DNA of 64,000 nucleotides from Cyanoderma ruficeps (lineage: Eukaryota; Chordata; Aves; Passeriformes; Timaliidae). The stretch is taken from assembly GCA_008694505.1 (NCBI GenBank), contig VZDJ01000041.1, positions 6,607,571 to 6,671,570 of the forward strand, in the 5' to 3' direction. The notes below the pieces were generated by a model. It worked only from the letters and a program-made list of their open reading frames with translations. It made no database searches and was not told the DNA's origin. A program made the position numbers and the translations under genes. Positions 10,701 through 25,400 of this stretch are shown in pieces. Numbering within the stretch: position 1 is the first letter of the stretch; each line of letters begins with the position of its first letter.

Positions 10701-13700
10701 ACTGCTATTATCTTTATTTCAAACTGTTTGAATTTATTTGGAAAGAAGAATGTGATAAATGAGAGGTAATCATGAGATGATACTAAGAAGGAAGAAACAT
10801 AGGCTGCATCTGCACCTCAAAAACAGACGCTTTGGAAGAATTAACTTCACCAACATTTAAGATTTTAGAGCTGGGAACTTACTATTAAGTGACAAGTTCA
10901 TAATGAACCTGCAAAACAATCAATAACATGCCATAGCAAGCAAGTCTCCCTTGACATAAGGGTGGACAAGATAACCTAAAGTATCTTCTAACTCGAATTT
11001 CTTCCATTAAGGTAGACTAAATATTAATGGCATTCTTTACCACTGAAATGTGACCTCAGTAATGTCTTTTAGTGTTTGAACTCTTTTATTTTTATATATG
11101 TTCTCTTCTGTTTTTAAAGGGAAAATAATACTGGTTTAGGGCATTCGTGTTTTATTGAAAGGTGAAGTCAGGTTTCAGTTAACAAAATTTAATGCAGAAT
11201 AACAAACAGCTATGATTAGTCCTGGGCATTTAAAAGTAAGTATCTTTCGAGAAATGAGGAAGACTGCTTGAATCTGTAAGACATCTCTGTTATAGAAATG
11301 CGTGCTTACTTTATTACAAAAGGGTCAATAAAATTGCAGTCATAGTCTTAAATTTGTATTCTCTAGTATTTTCTACCTGCCTTAAAATAAGTAATAATAA
11401 TAAGACTTGTTAAAAGTTGCAGTTAAGGAGATAAGGATCTTTCTTTATAGAGTATTTTAATTAAAAACTAGATAAAATCTAGGAGTTGCAGAATTGTGTT
11501 CAAAAAGCTAGGATTGGCTCTGCCTACTGGCTTTCTTGAGTGTGTGCAACAGTCTTAAGCAGGATCTTTTGGCTTTTTTATTCAAACCTGTTAAATTTTC
11601 TCTGAATACGTTTTTATTTCTTCCTGCAAAGTTTTAACAGATCAAAGAACCAGGGAGGCAGGAGAGACAAGGTGATACTGTTGCTGGTTTGAATAAGAGG
11701 AGTGAACCTATGATGCTTTATGCAAAGGATGGGTATTTCTCACAAGCGTTAAGATTTACTAATTTAATTCAAAATAGCTTGCCTTTATAAAGATTGGATT
11801 CCTTCACTTTTCAATACCCAATATTTGTGTTCTCCTAACTTAGGCTTCAGTTAGCTGAAAAGACCATATTCGTTAATTGCACAGCAGAGTGATAAAAAAA
11901 TAAGTAAGAATTTTTTGTCCATGAAGCCCTCCAAACATTTGTTAATGCATGTAAAAAATAAAAATGTGTTCAGCAGTTTCACACAAAAGATGTAAGCAAT
12001 GATAATAAGCAGCATAGAAGGAGGATTTCCAGGAGGTGTCATGTACAATGAAATCAACGGGCAAAATATTAGACTAACCCATCTTGGAACAGTTGTACCT
12101 ACTCACACAGAATGTAGTTTCTCCACAAACACATGGTATTGTCCACTTTGTCTTTTACTTTTAAATTATCAGGCTTTCAAATACAGTTAATTAAAATGAA
12201 TTTCTAGTTTTCATGACAGATTTCACTTGATACGAGCAGTGTCTTTGAAGAATCTGTCTGTTCAAGCTATTGATATTCCAGTAAACGTTATGAAAATTAT
12301 TTCTGCTGCCACTTATAAATCTTACTCTAACTGACAGATGACAGCAGGAGGTGTTATTAGTTTAATTTTGGTGAATTGCAAAGTAGGTATGAGGCTTTCT
12401 CCATTGGTTTTTCAAAGGTCTTGTGGGAGAGGAAATTTAAGGAAAATGTGGGAGGCATTTAAAAAAGAAATCAGAAATAGACCTGAAAATAAATATAACT
12501 TTTTTTTTTCCCAGTAAAAGATAATATGTAATTGCTATTACAAAGCAGACAAATAACATCTGCCTTGCCTTTGAAGGGGAATGGACTGAGAAAGAAAATC
12601 TATTCCTCCTTACTGGTGTTTGCAACTGTACTGTGCAGTTAAAGAGTGCACAGATGCATTTTGAGGATGACATTTGATAAACTTTGGTGTTGGCCACTAA
12701 GTCTGGCTGGCTCTGCCACTTACAGCATGACCAGTCTCAGCACTAGGGGTAGCCCTGGCTTCTTGTTTGCTTCTTGTTCATCATAATCTGATGCTGCTTT
12801 GTAGAAGACAGTTAGGGAAGTTTCTGCATGGCCTCATACTTCAGGGGTTTGCATGTCTTCTTTTTTTTTTTNTAAATATTGTGTATGAGCTGGATGTTGC
12901 CTTAATTCCCAGTCAGCACAGGAAACACCATGTGCTTAAAACACACTTCTGGGAGCCTATCACTTGTAATCTGCTACCCTCACTTGTGCCCTTATATTCA
13001 CAGAAAGATAAGGTAGCAGCAGGGAAAACAACACTATTGCTTTCTCACCACTTGGTGTACAGTGTCTGGTCAGAGGAGGCCCAGGATGTACCATATTCTG
13101 CATAGTTGATAGCAACAAACCCCAACTCAAGGCAGGAAAGATGATTCAGCCCACTCTGCTTTAAGCAGTTTCTGGGATGTGCGCTCCAAGGGTTATAGTG
13201 GTGTGCTCTTGTTCTGCTTATGTCTTTGTTAAAACTTTAATATTCATTTTAAGATTTTTGAATCAAAGATGAGCTTAATCACCTTTACATCGCATACAGC
13301 AGTGAAAGAAAAATCAAGTGCTTCTTGCTGGAGTGTTACAGATGTGCCCTTAAGTAGAAATCACATAACTTTTTTTGCTTATTTGACCAGTGACTGGTGG
13401 CTCGTCTGCATGGCTCTTTCAGGATTGCCCCTGTGTCTCTGCGAATACAAGGATGTGTTGCTTGTGGTGTGTATTTTGGCTTCTGTCTAGCTTTTAAATA
13501 AAACAACTGGTGACTCCATAAGGGGAGAGGAGGAAGAGTCGCTAGCTGTGTTTGATGGAGTTTTTGCACTGTAGAAAGAAATAACCATAGTGCTATGGTC
13601 TTTATTGAAACAAGGAGCTTAGGCCACTAGCAATAAAGAAGTCTTGTAGCTACAGCACACTTTTTAAAAAGAATATTTGTAGAATGTCCTAAAAGTAGAA

Positions 13701-16019
13701 GGTGGTCACTGTGACTCTCCAAAAGCTTGGAAAACATTTGGTTTTGTATGGTAGGTGTTTCAAGAGACGAGAGTCTTTTAAGTCCCCATCAAAAGATTTG
13801 TTAGTCACTTCTGTTAATGTTTGATGCTTTTTTTTAATATTCCAAAGTTTTGTCAGACGTTTATGATGGCCTGTTGATCAGGATAATCCAAGAGACTGAG
13901 GACAGAGAGAGCATCATTTGTAATTGCCTGTTTGGTTTGTGAGTGTCAGTGCAAAGTTTCACGGGCTGGCTGAGGTGGCCTCATGGCTACTTTCATTTCC
14001 ATCTTAGGTAACTGCAATAATTCCCCCCTCCTTTGTGCCATCTCTGCCACTTTGAGTCTACTCAGTGCACCACTAGACACTTTGTTACACAATCTTTGTG
14101 CACGAGCTGGTTCTCTCCAAGGTGAGAAGTGAGGCTCACGTGAGGAAAGCAACACAAATCTTTGGATTGGTGGTTGGGAATGTTCCTTCTTGTGCAGTAG
14201 TCATGTGAAACCATTCCCTGGAGAGCATTAACCTTTTCACGTGGGAGAACTTGAAGTTATTGTTTTGACAGGAGATGAGAGAGTGGTTTGTGTGCCAGTT
14301 TTTCAACTAACGGTGTTTCATAAAAGAATATTTGGGTTAAAGCACAAGAACTATGTGCCCAGGTGGTTTCTGATACTACAGTGGAGAAAAGAAATTGTGT
14401 TTGTTGTGTTGAGCATCCAGACTTGCTTTTTGATGTCTTTACATAGAGAAGACTGAGTAGATAGTAGCAATAAATGGGTAGAAAATGTGGCAGGTATGGT
14501 TAGCCCTTAAACTATTTAAGAAAGGGTGGTATTTTTGAATCTCTTCTGGTTATTTAGATCTAGTAGATAGTAGATCGGGATCTTAATATGTGTGTTGAAC
14601 AGGAGGGGTTTTTTTGCTTTCATTCAGGTGCTGCTACTATCAGAGTTGATATTGCACTTCAAATTTCTTTACATTGCTTGGATCTGCCAATTTTTCTTCA
14701 CTTGGGAATGAAGCTGGTGCAGAACTTCATGAAGCCTATGGAACATAGTGCAAATCAATACTAAAATTAGAGCAGTGTCTGCCAGCCTCACTCAGTTGAG
14801 GCTGTATGAAACATGAAATGATTTAAACTGGCTGTCAGGGTCTGTGCCAGATGGCTTTCAAATATGCATAGTTGAGACTGACAGCTGGAGAGAGTAGGGA
14901 AGGTGCTTTACCACTGCTAGCACAACTGCTTTACTTCTGCTTATTAATAACGCAAGTAATTTCAGCTTGTGTTCACCTACTTCTGCTCTCAAATCCATGT
15001 AGTTAACATTGACAGTGATTTTTCTTATTCTGCAATGAGCTTGCTTTGCATAGTGAAACATCTTGACATTTTCAGAGAGTCTGCTTTCAGATGCATTTTG
15101 ATAATAGGTAGATCTTGTTGTGGTGACTGCAGATCTAAGGATTTGTTCTTAAACCAGAGCTGTATTTCTAAAGTGATTTGAAAGAGATTTGGGAATAAAG
15201 GACTAAATTCTCTGGGATTTGAGAAAAGCGTGGTCTCTTTTTCTGGATTTGTGTGTATGTGTGTTGTTTACTGGTTGTGGAGGCACTTACAGTGGAGTTA
15301 TCCTTCATGCAGAGTTACCCACTCTGCAATGCATACCAGGTTTTAGGAGCCTTTTGAAAGAACTTTGGTAAAAACACACACATCCAAAATTAAATACCAG
15401 CATATGAAGCAGTGGTACATGCTAAGTCTTGCTTGTGAGTGAGTAATATGTGTATGATTTTTTTTTTCTTGTTGATCCTGGTATTATCGGGGTCTGGACA
15501 GCAGCTTCTCAAACCATATTAGCAAAATGGTTTAGAAAATGTTGTCTTGGTTGTGCAAAGTCCGACGCCTAAAACTATGTTGTGCTACCTTCTAACACAG
15601 GAAATTGGTTTACTAGATGGAAAAATACAAGGGATGTATGCTTGAGGGGAGTACTTCATATTTTCTGGGAAGATAGTTGTAATATTCTTGACAAATGAAC
15701 CTCTCATTCCAAAACGTCAACACTGAATTTACATAGGGTCAAGGCTTTATATTTGCCTTCTATTGATAGTCTAATCTAAGGCTACAGAAATTAATATGGA
15801 GAATGAAGTTGTATATATAACCCTGGGCAAAATGCTTTGAATTGGACAAAGTTAATACATGTTACTTTAAAGTAGCAATTGTAAAACAGGCCAATTTCAA
15901 GCTCCTGGTGAGGACCTGACAAAAGCCCCTCCTGAGCATTACTGAGGTGACAAAGTAAAAACACTTCTGATGGGCTTTCCTCTTTTCTGTCACAGTTGGC
16001 AGTGGCTGAAAATGGTGAT

Positions 16020-16840
16020 GTGGTTGTGGGGCTACTCCATGGCCTAGATTCCTGGAGTGAGGGTGAACAGGAGAGCTGAGGCTGGCTGGCACCTGTACCC
16101 TACTGTGGCGAGGAGGATGCCTGTAGGAAAGGTCTTGGCCACCCTGCAGGACAGGGAGCCTGAGCCAGCTGCAGGGCTCTCCTGTGTTGGCAAGGGCTGG
16201 TGCATACTGGGCAGCATGAGCAAGAGTGTGACCAGTGGGTTTTGCTTTTAGTCATGCTTGTGAGGCCACATCCAAAAACGGTGCCTTGTTTTGCACCTCT
16301 CCTGACAGTCAATGAGGGGCTGTCCTGTGGTGTGTGGGGAGAAGTAGAGTGAGGTGGCTTTGCTTGACCTGGAAATGGGAAGGCCAAAGAGGGACCCTGG
16401 TGATGGTCTGTAGTGGAGCCTTGCAGGGAAGGTGCAGCTAGGGTCACCTTTTTCCCAGGATTAGAGTGGGGGTGTGGAGAAGAGCTTCCATGATTGACTT
16501 GAGCTGGTGAGGCTTGTCCTGGCTGGAAGGGGCAGTCCCTGTCACTGTGTGACCTTCAGGAAGAACCGCTGGTGTTGCTGCTGTCTTCCTTGTCCCTGGC
16601 TCTCATCCTAGGGCTGTCCCCTGACCTTGAGGTCAGGTGAGCAGCGGTGCTGGCTCAGGGCTGTGCCTTCTGGCAGTAGCACAGGCTTGGGTAGTCCTAA
16701 ACTAACTGTGAAGCCACATCCTTCCTCTTGCTCTGACATGGTAGTGCAGCTGCTTGATATGCGAGTTCAGCCCAGCCGACTGTGCTTAACTTTGGCAGAG
16801 CAATCCTGGCCACTTACATAAGCGTCTTAAAAAACTGAAA
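16020..16840. other. GC-richer patch within intron 1, nature unknown
   Basis: About 800 bp are visibly richer in G and C than the flanking intron and have few CpG dinucleotides, so this is not a promoter island. Sequence is irregular, with AGG/CTGG-rich phrases and no recognisable coding frame. A decayed retroelement or local GC-biased conversion are both possible; I cannot name a family. Confidence 0.35.
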
Positions 16841-19454
16841 CTAGTCACTCTGGGCTGCTTCTGTTGCTCAAGCGACACAAGCGCATCCAAGATGAGATTT
16901 GTGTGACTATTTTAGATCATGTTGTCCTAGGTGCCTAAATTTAATATTTTGATATGTATGTTTTACTTTTTCCATTGCCTATTTACAAAAAGCCCCTGAA
17001 GTACCTACTTTAGAGTTAGGCGTTCCCATTTGGTCAGGTGACTCTTGCATATAATGGAACTAATGTAAAGTTTTAACCCATGAAATGTGCACAGGCTTCA
17101 GAATTTGAGAGAGACGCTTCAGGGGGTGAAAACAGGTGATGGGGAAGAGCACAGTTTCAACACTGACTTTTAAAAAAGCTGTTGCATCTGCTGCATGCTG
17201 TCTATTACCAATTATTGAAGTATTAAATCTTGGAGAGTGATTAATGTTAGAATCAGTAGTTGTTCAGCTATGTACTAAATGGAAGGGTTTCAGGTTAAAA
17301 ACTGAGATAACAACAAGTCTCTCTAGATTCTTAAAGGCAGCTGTAGTAATTCTAAAGTATAAAATTCTGCGGAATTTGCTGTAGAAACTTCACCAAGAGG
17401 AAGTGCTCATGTTTCAAGGGGCTTTTCAGCCCTTTCCACCACACCCTACTTACTTTTTATAAATGGATCATGTGTCTTAACTTGCTGATTAGAAGCCTAA
17501 TGTCAGCCTCTCAAATGTAAAGTGTGTTATAAACATGGTTAGTTGGGAGCTTAGCAAGGCTCCAGTTGCCGGGTGAATTAGAATTTGTGGTGTATTTCCT
17601 GTGAGTATGGTTTCATATTTGCTTCACTCAAGCAGGTTCAGTGTAGTTCTGTGCCATGTTTTGAGTTAGCATTGGCAGTGGATTATCTGTGTGGTAAGTC
17701 TGGTAAGATAACCATTCTGCCCAAAAAAAGGCATTTTTACTATCTGTATAAACTTCTCGTGTACCTGCAGGAACTTCACTGTTGTCACAAGAGACTTGGG
17801 GAAGGAAGGGATGATCAGAGTGGTTGGTATGCATCCTGATACTTGATCATTACCATGCTTGTGATGGAAGAAGCATGGCATGGCTTTCCTTGCTGTGGTT
17901 GCTCTGCATAGAAGGTGGTGAGCAGCCTAGCTGGAGTCCTGGGAACCACCCAGGCACAGCACACAAACAGAGAACACTGCAGGAGCTCTGAGTTTCAACA
18001 GCAAAACTGTGAGGTGGCTTCGTTGCATGATGGGGTAAAACTTTTTAGTCAGCTAAAAAATATCATGTAAGCTCTGTAAGATGGCAACCAGTTCAGCCCA
18101 CTCTGATTTACTAATTTTGTGAATCTGCCACGTGAAAACAAAGCTGAGAAGTGAACACCGCTTTCATGTACGTAGGGAGAAGAAACAGCCCTCTAATTTG
18201 CTGAAGGGTGGTTCTTCTATTTTTAAAACCTGAAACAAGTGAAGGTGAAATTATGTAGCTACAGGCACATTCTTCTTTGGTAGGTAGTAATCAAAATCTA
18301 ATGATTCAAGCTGTCAAAGCTTTTTAAAGTTCATGTGAAGTTTAAGATGATGGAAATTTATCTTTTCTTTGGGAGGAGGAATGTTTTGCTGTTCTTCTAG
18401 AGGAAACTTCGAGGCAAAGGCATTTATTGCACTTGTATGTATGAGTTTCTCATATACAGACTTCTAAATAGTGAAACTTCGAAATAGCCACCCCAACAAA
18501 TTATTTGATAAATGCTTAAGATTGGAAAGAATTTTATATGAGCTTAGCCTCATACCAAAAAGTTAAGAAATGTGGACTTTATTTAAGAAAAAAATAAAAA
18601 TCCAGTCAATTTTGAGACTAAAAAATGTGGGTGTCCATTTGTGGAGTTTTTGCCAGGAAGGTGTTTTGTCTCAGGTTGGCCTAGGGTTTTGCGTTCACCT
18701 GCATGAGATAGCAACAAGCTATCAATCTGTCTGCTCAAAGCCTATTTCCCATTCCAAAACTGTTTCCACAGCCGCTGCTGTGTCAACACCGTTCAGTCAT
18801 AATTGTCAACTCCAAAGCGGGCTGATCAATGGAAATGCTAAATAAAGCAGCAGAGCTCTTGCCTCAGAGGCTGTGTAAAACCAGATTTGCCAGGAGCTGT
18901 GTGCCTGTGAATATCAGCAGAAAAGTTTATTGTTTGTTACCTTCTAGTCCAGCACTCCTATGTGACTTCCTGGCTCCTTTGCTTAAAGTTGTCTTGAACT
19001 CTTGAGTTTTTCAGCTTGTCTTCCAGGTGAAGTAGTTTTCTAAGAAATAGACATCGAAAAGGGTTTAGTTTTTCAGAAACTGAGAAACAGCAGAATCCAT
19101 AGGAATAAAAACTTGAATTGCAGCTATGTGATGGTTTTGGTTGTTGAGGTTTTTTTTGGTAGGTTTTTTTGTTGGGTTATTTTAATGTGTATGAAGTGTC
19201 AGACCTTATGGTACTTGTTAGTACTGTTAGAGTTGCTCCTGCCATTTGTCAGGTATGAGACTTTTAAGAAGTGACAGCTGGTTGAGGATCAGAAATGAAA
19301 CACCAACTCTACTGCCCATTGACATACATGTCTATGAAAGACTGAGGAAGTTCTTGGCATGCTTTAAACTAAGTGCATTAGATTTGCAGGCACAGCTCTT
19401 TTAGTGCTTTCTTACAAGGTATCTTTTTCACAACTGATAAGTAAAATGATGTCT

Positions 19455-19471
19455 GTACTCCCTCTGCTGGC
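19455..19471 (-). promoter_or_regulatory. CTCF-like motif
   Basis: The reverse complement reads GCCAGCAGAGGGAGTAC, which fits the CTCF core pattern CCASYAGRKGG. It is isolated in intron 1. The match is by eye, and such motifs occur by chance. Confidence 0.3.
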
Positions 19472-22400
19472 TCTGCAAAAGTAGCTTTCATGAGCTTAAA
19501 TAGCTGAGTAGCACCTCTTACAAATATGCCTGTGTGTAATTCTGAGTTAAGAACAGTTTAATAAATAGAAGAAGGATTTTCCTGAAAAATGGGTCAACAA
19601 ATAGTTGCTGAAAGCTAATCAGGTGTCTCAGATGCTATCTCCTACTATAATGGTAAACACTGGTGTTGTATATACCTTTGTAATTGTAGTCTGATCTGTT
19701 TTTGTGTATCAACAATTGGATGGGGCTATCCATTAAAATACTTGTACGTCTACTTATACATCTAAGCTCCACTTTTATAGATATTGTGTTCTATATGTAC
19801 ATGAGCCATGATTAGAAGCCTCACATGGGGGAAGAAAACTTAAATACTTCCATAGAGTGCCAAATACCTTTATTTGCTTATTCTGAGACTACTTGTTTCT
19901 TTCTATGTGAAGAGATATTCAATGTAAAAATTCTCAGCCAAAATGGAAGAAGTTTGGCCTTGAACAAAGTCTTGGTATATATAGATATTATGAATGTAAT
20001 CAGAACAATTGTACTTGGAAGTCAATAGATATCTTTACGTGCCAATGTAGTTCATTCTGTTATCTTGTTTTCTGATATTATTATTCTATTATACTACTGC
20101 TCTGGTTCTTTTTAGTTTGTGGAATTTGGTGACAATTTAACAGTTTCAGAGAACCAAAAGGGTAACCCTCCCTAATATACTGGTCAGTAACCAGATAAGT
20201 GGAATAATAAACCAAACTGCCTTTTTACCATTTGCTAGTTCAAAACATCTCTGAACAAGAACCTTTGAGCCTTGTGATGTGGAGTCTGGCTCCTGGTTGT
20301 GAAGTCTGAGGAGATTTTCTGGATTTTTGACCCTGCAAGATGAATTTCCTGGAAAACAGTCTTTTGTCCTGACACTTCGCTTGTGTAATTCATAACTGTC
20401 AAATATTCCAGAACAGTAAAACTACTGTGCAAACTCAATTAAGAATTCAGTGCAGCCAGTGTAGTTCCTTCTGTTGAATTTCTCTTTGGGTGTACCTGTG
20501 GCTGCCTGCAGATGTCTTCAGGCTTTGCTCTTTTACAAAGGGATTGTTAGGCTGCAAAAAAACAGACAGTTGCCCATGCCTTCACACAGAGGTTAGAACA
20601 AGTCATCTTCTCACAGCAAGTGCATCCCCTCTACCAAATATGCTCTTCTTCCTCTGCTATCGTGGATTAAGTTCTTGAAACTTATCCCCGTGACTTGGAT
20701 GATCAGAATTCAGAGTTTTACTGCCATGCTAAATATTTTTTTTTAATGTCCAAAGTTCTATTTTGATAATCATGTAATTTGACAAGCAAACCAAAACTTG
20801 TGGACCTTCATAATATAGGTCATTAAATTTAGCTTAGCTATGTCTGTCTTCAACCCTGGTCTTGTCAAACAAGAACAATAGAGAATTCTCCATGCACAGG
20901 GAAATGCATCAAAATTTTAGTAGTGTCTAATAATACATATCAGAAATCTCCAAATTAAAGAGTCAGAGAATCCTGATCTTAAAATATCCTAGCATAGTAT
21001 AATAGCTTGGTTTAGGCTTCCTATGGGCAATTTTGCCGTGATGTAATTGCTTAAATACTTGAAAATATTTGCTCTGTGAAAAATACTTTGTGACAGCTGA
21101 TGGCTTATTTCAATAATAATTGCTCAACAACAAGGTAATGTTTTAGTAACTATCTACTTTTTCAGTTTTAAGGAAGAAAACTGTCTTGAAAGCTGTTTAG
21201 CTTAATTATGTGCCTGAAGCATCGCATGTCAAACTAGATTGTGACTTTGACAGACAGCTATGTAACAGCCTAAAATTGTTTGTTCTTTTACACTTAGTTT
21301 GATTCTGGATTCTGACTGTATATTCTTTGATCACATTCCTGACTTACTTTATTAGATAACTGCTCTCAACTGTTCAAATACCAACAAAATTAGTTTTTCT
21401 ACTACCCCATCCCCCAAAAAAAAACAAAACAAAACCAAACCCCAAACAAACCAACCTCTTCCCTAATTTCATGCTGTAGTGGTTAGAGCAGAAGATTTCA
21501 AAGACAATGGATACATGCAAAAATGTGACTCCTGTAGCAGGGATATGACACACTAAGTAACAACTTGCTGTTAGTAATCTAGAGCAAGCTGCTAGTAAAA
21601 AGTCTGAGTGCAACATGCAAAACTACGTATAAACTCAGTATAGTGCACGCTTTTTTTCTGAAGGTGAACTGGGAACACTGTTTATGAGCTGTGCTGCTAT
21701 GTCTGAATAAACATGAAGGAGATTTAGGAGTCCATTGGTATAATTTTTTGTCTCTCTTAAAACATCCCTTTCCTTGAGAAAAGGAGAAACTGGAAAACAA
21801 ATGTTGTAAAAATAATGGAAGTAAAATCAAACCAAGAAGTTAATAGGTTAGAGACCATTGTGGAACTTGGCTGTCAATCTGCTTGTCATGGTGTACAGAT
21901 TTGAATTCCTGTGTTACTTAAGCCAAATTCATAATAACTTTGAAATGACATGCTCATTGTGTGGGACTTTTCATTAAGTTTCACTTCATCTTCCTTACCA
22001 GTGTTTTCCTTGCCTCAGGTCTGAAAGTGTGAATAACAAGCCTGCTACTTGTTACTAGCAGATTTCGTACTTGCACTAGATTTTTGTAAGTCTTGTCTAC
22101 ATCAAGTAGGGTTGTGTTTTTTTGGGGTTTTTTTGGAAGGCTACTAAAATAATGCTTCATTATAGAGGTTTTCAGATGGCTTTTTTCTATATTTCCCTTA
22201 ACAAACTAATTAAAATAAATCATCCTTAATGGGACTGAAAAGCAGGTTTTTGGAGAACAGTCCTAGCACAGCTGCTTCCTAGTAGTCTGCTTTCTCTTCT
22301 CCAAATGTTACATGTCCTTCAAGCTTAAGGGTCCATTGAAAATGCTGAGGAGCCAGCTGATAGCATCCTTTGAGGAAAGCAGGGATACGGGAGTTTGCTT

Positions 22401-25400
22401 AGGAAAGCGTAGCGATAGGAACAGAGAAGGAATCTCCCAAAATTACCTTCAGAAAGACTGAGCCCCTAGCTGTGGGAGTTTGGGTAATTCGTGTTATATT
22501 TTGCTTCATGGTGCTGCGGTTTTTGTTTGTTTCATGGTACTTGGTCTTCCCAGTCACTTCTCTCCACTGGGGAAACAGGCATTTCACTGAGTATTACTAG
22601 CCTCAGGCCAGAGGAAGCTCATGTCTTCCTTATTCTGCTTTACCTGCATGCAGCATAAGAGAAATTTGTGAGTTGCAGGGTCTAGACTAAAAATATAGTT
22701 GGCTTCTGACTTAACAAGAGTTGGTCTATGGGCCCCTACTCGGCCGTATAGTGAAAGTATCTCATGCTGAGCCGAGGTGTGATGCAGTCAGATGTGCAGT
22801 GGCCCTGGGCCTTTGAGGAAGTCTGTTGGAAGCCATGAGCTGAACATACAAAAGTTGGCTATTTAACGTGTTTGTGCCATCAGCAGTGATAACATGCACA
22901 AATTCAACAAGATGCTTGAAGTTTGTCGCTTGAGTGGAGAAGCTGATACTGCCTTTCCCAATTCCCTTTCTTCAGAGATACTGTGTGCTTTTGGTATCAC
23001 TAGAAACAGAATGACTGCTAAAGTTGCATGCTGTTCCAATGTGCCACTGTAAAACAAACACTTGTGGGAAGTAGCTTTGTAGAAGGAACAAAATATGTCT
23101 GACTTTGCTGAGTCAGAATGATGACCTGTAGTCTTCATGGGTGGGTAGGCTCTTGGCCCTGAGGGTCAGCTGCAGCTGAACTACGATCATATGGCTGCGC
23201 CAAATGCATTAGGCTTTCAATCCAGATACCATCTTTTGGAAGGACATATATTAAGCTAGTTAAACTAGCAATTGCTACTGACGATTCAGAGCTGCCTCTT
23301 CAGAAGACTGACACCTCACTGTGTATGTCAAAGGTAGCTATGCTCCAGGCATCTGAGTGTCTGCGGGTTTGCCACTCCAGTTCTCTAGCCTTGTGCTTTC
23401 ATAGGGCAGGGAGTGAAGGGAATCTAACAGCTGGTCCTCAGCACTGAGAAGGTTTGGCTGGTTGCAGTGTAGTTCTTCAAGACATGGCCTTTCCCTACCT
23501 GGGGGACTTTAGCCAGAGCTAAATTAGACACCTAGCTCCCTCATAATTTGAATGATTGATGATTAGACTGGAAGCATAGCTGTCCGCAAAGTGCATTAGG
23601 ATCCATTGATGCTAGAGAAGATTAAAGCCTTTTGTTTATGGGAAACTGGAGAATGTATTTCCTTTACTGTGTGGCATAGCACCTGTAAATATTATCGTGG
23701 AGCATGGTTTTATTTATATTTTTCTTGAGTTGCTTTCTTTTTTCTAATTAATTAATCAAGCACTGATGTCTTTGTTATCTCAGAAATCTAAAGAGTTATG
23801 CACAATAAAGTTCTTCACAACTGAATACTACAGGATGAAGCTGTGGTTATTAATTGCATGTAGCCAGTTTGTATAGCAATTTTATATAGCCTACCAAAAC
23901 TGAGAAATTAATTAAATTTACTAAATCTGCTTGAGCCATTATCTGACAGTCAGGTGAATTTGCTGTTCAGTCCAAACAAACAGTGTCTGCCCTTCACTGA
24001 AAAGTGAGGTACCATGCTATTTGTTCAGTGGCACGTCACTTGACTTGTGTCCTAGGTTTGCTCAACCTACTACAACTTGAAATAGCAGAGGGAATAGGAA
24101 CCTTTCCTTGAAGGGAGAGTTAATGTTGTCTTAAAGGTTGCAGCCATATAGTTCAATGATAAAGATGCTTCTAGCATTAGCTGAATGTGTATCTTGTCCC
24201 TTAAGCTGGCATATCCACATTGCTTGTATGACTTCTCCAAAAAATAAGCTCCTCCTGGTGTCTTGTGGGGAAACTCGTTCAGACAGTAGAAATGCTGCTA
24301 TTTAAATTTTTTCATTGAGGTGGGGGAGATCCTTTTTGGATTACAGGTTTCTCCATCACATGGCTACAAGTAGCCCACTCACAGATGCAGAGCCACAAAA
24401 TGCATGGCTACTATCACAGCTAGTGGGAGAGTGGAGGCTTGACAACATGGCATGGTGCTTTCTTCCTCCTTTCATTCTGGAGGGGGGCAGATTTCATGGC
24501 TTGGAAAAGAATTGGTTTTGAAGATCATAGAAGTACATGGAGAAAGCAAGAGCAGTGAAAAGAAGAAGAAAGCATTAGTAAATGAAGACGTGCCAAAGCT
24601 ATTTGGAGTTCTGTAAATCCCATGAGAGATGGACTTAGAGCAGTTTCCAAACTGAAATACCTTCTCTCAGTGGCTGAGGTGCTGTAAAGAAGATAGAAAA
24701 GCACACAAGAAGTATGTGTTCTGGGTCTGGGGTTGCCTGTGTGGCTGTTGCAACAGCAGACCTCCCGTACTCTATTACTTCATTAATGCAGTTGGCAGAG
24801 TCGATGGCTTTTCCCAATGCAAAAGGATAAGGGTGGCAGGTGTAAGTTGCAGTGTTGTTAGTGTCAAATAATAAGAGCTGCTTCAGGACCTCTCTGAGTG
24901 GGAGTGTTACACCATGTCACTGTAGCACAGCCATACCTTTGGTCACCTGAGGATGTGACAGACTTGCGGCTTTGTTAGTTACAAAGTGCTGTGATGGGAA
25001 TCTCAGCTGCATGCATTCTGTCTACTAACACTGCTTATATATTCCCTGTCTATGTTGAAGAAGCAAACTCCTGAGAGAAGTATTTATTTTCTTATATTGG
25101 ATAGTGGACATGGGATTGTCATGTGTGTTCTGATCGCAGAGCAGTTAATTTACCATCATTCAGACAGGTGCCAATGGCTAGATTGCAGCAATGCTTCAAT
25201 GTGTGTAAAACAATTCCAGACCAGCAACCAACCCTACATAAATGAGAAAGTTTGGAGTAGCCAGAAGTGTGTGACAGTGCAGGCAACATGACAACCTAGC
25301 CTTTAAGTGGGTGTCAGACTTCAGAGAGATGGAAAAGTGTTATCATGAGGAAAGACTAGTTTTGAAACTGGAGATGTCCCTGAAGGATAAAGCAATATGT

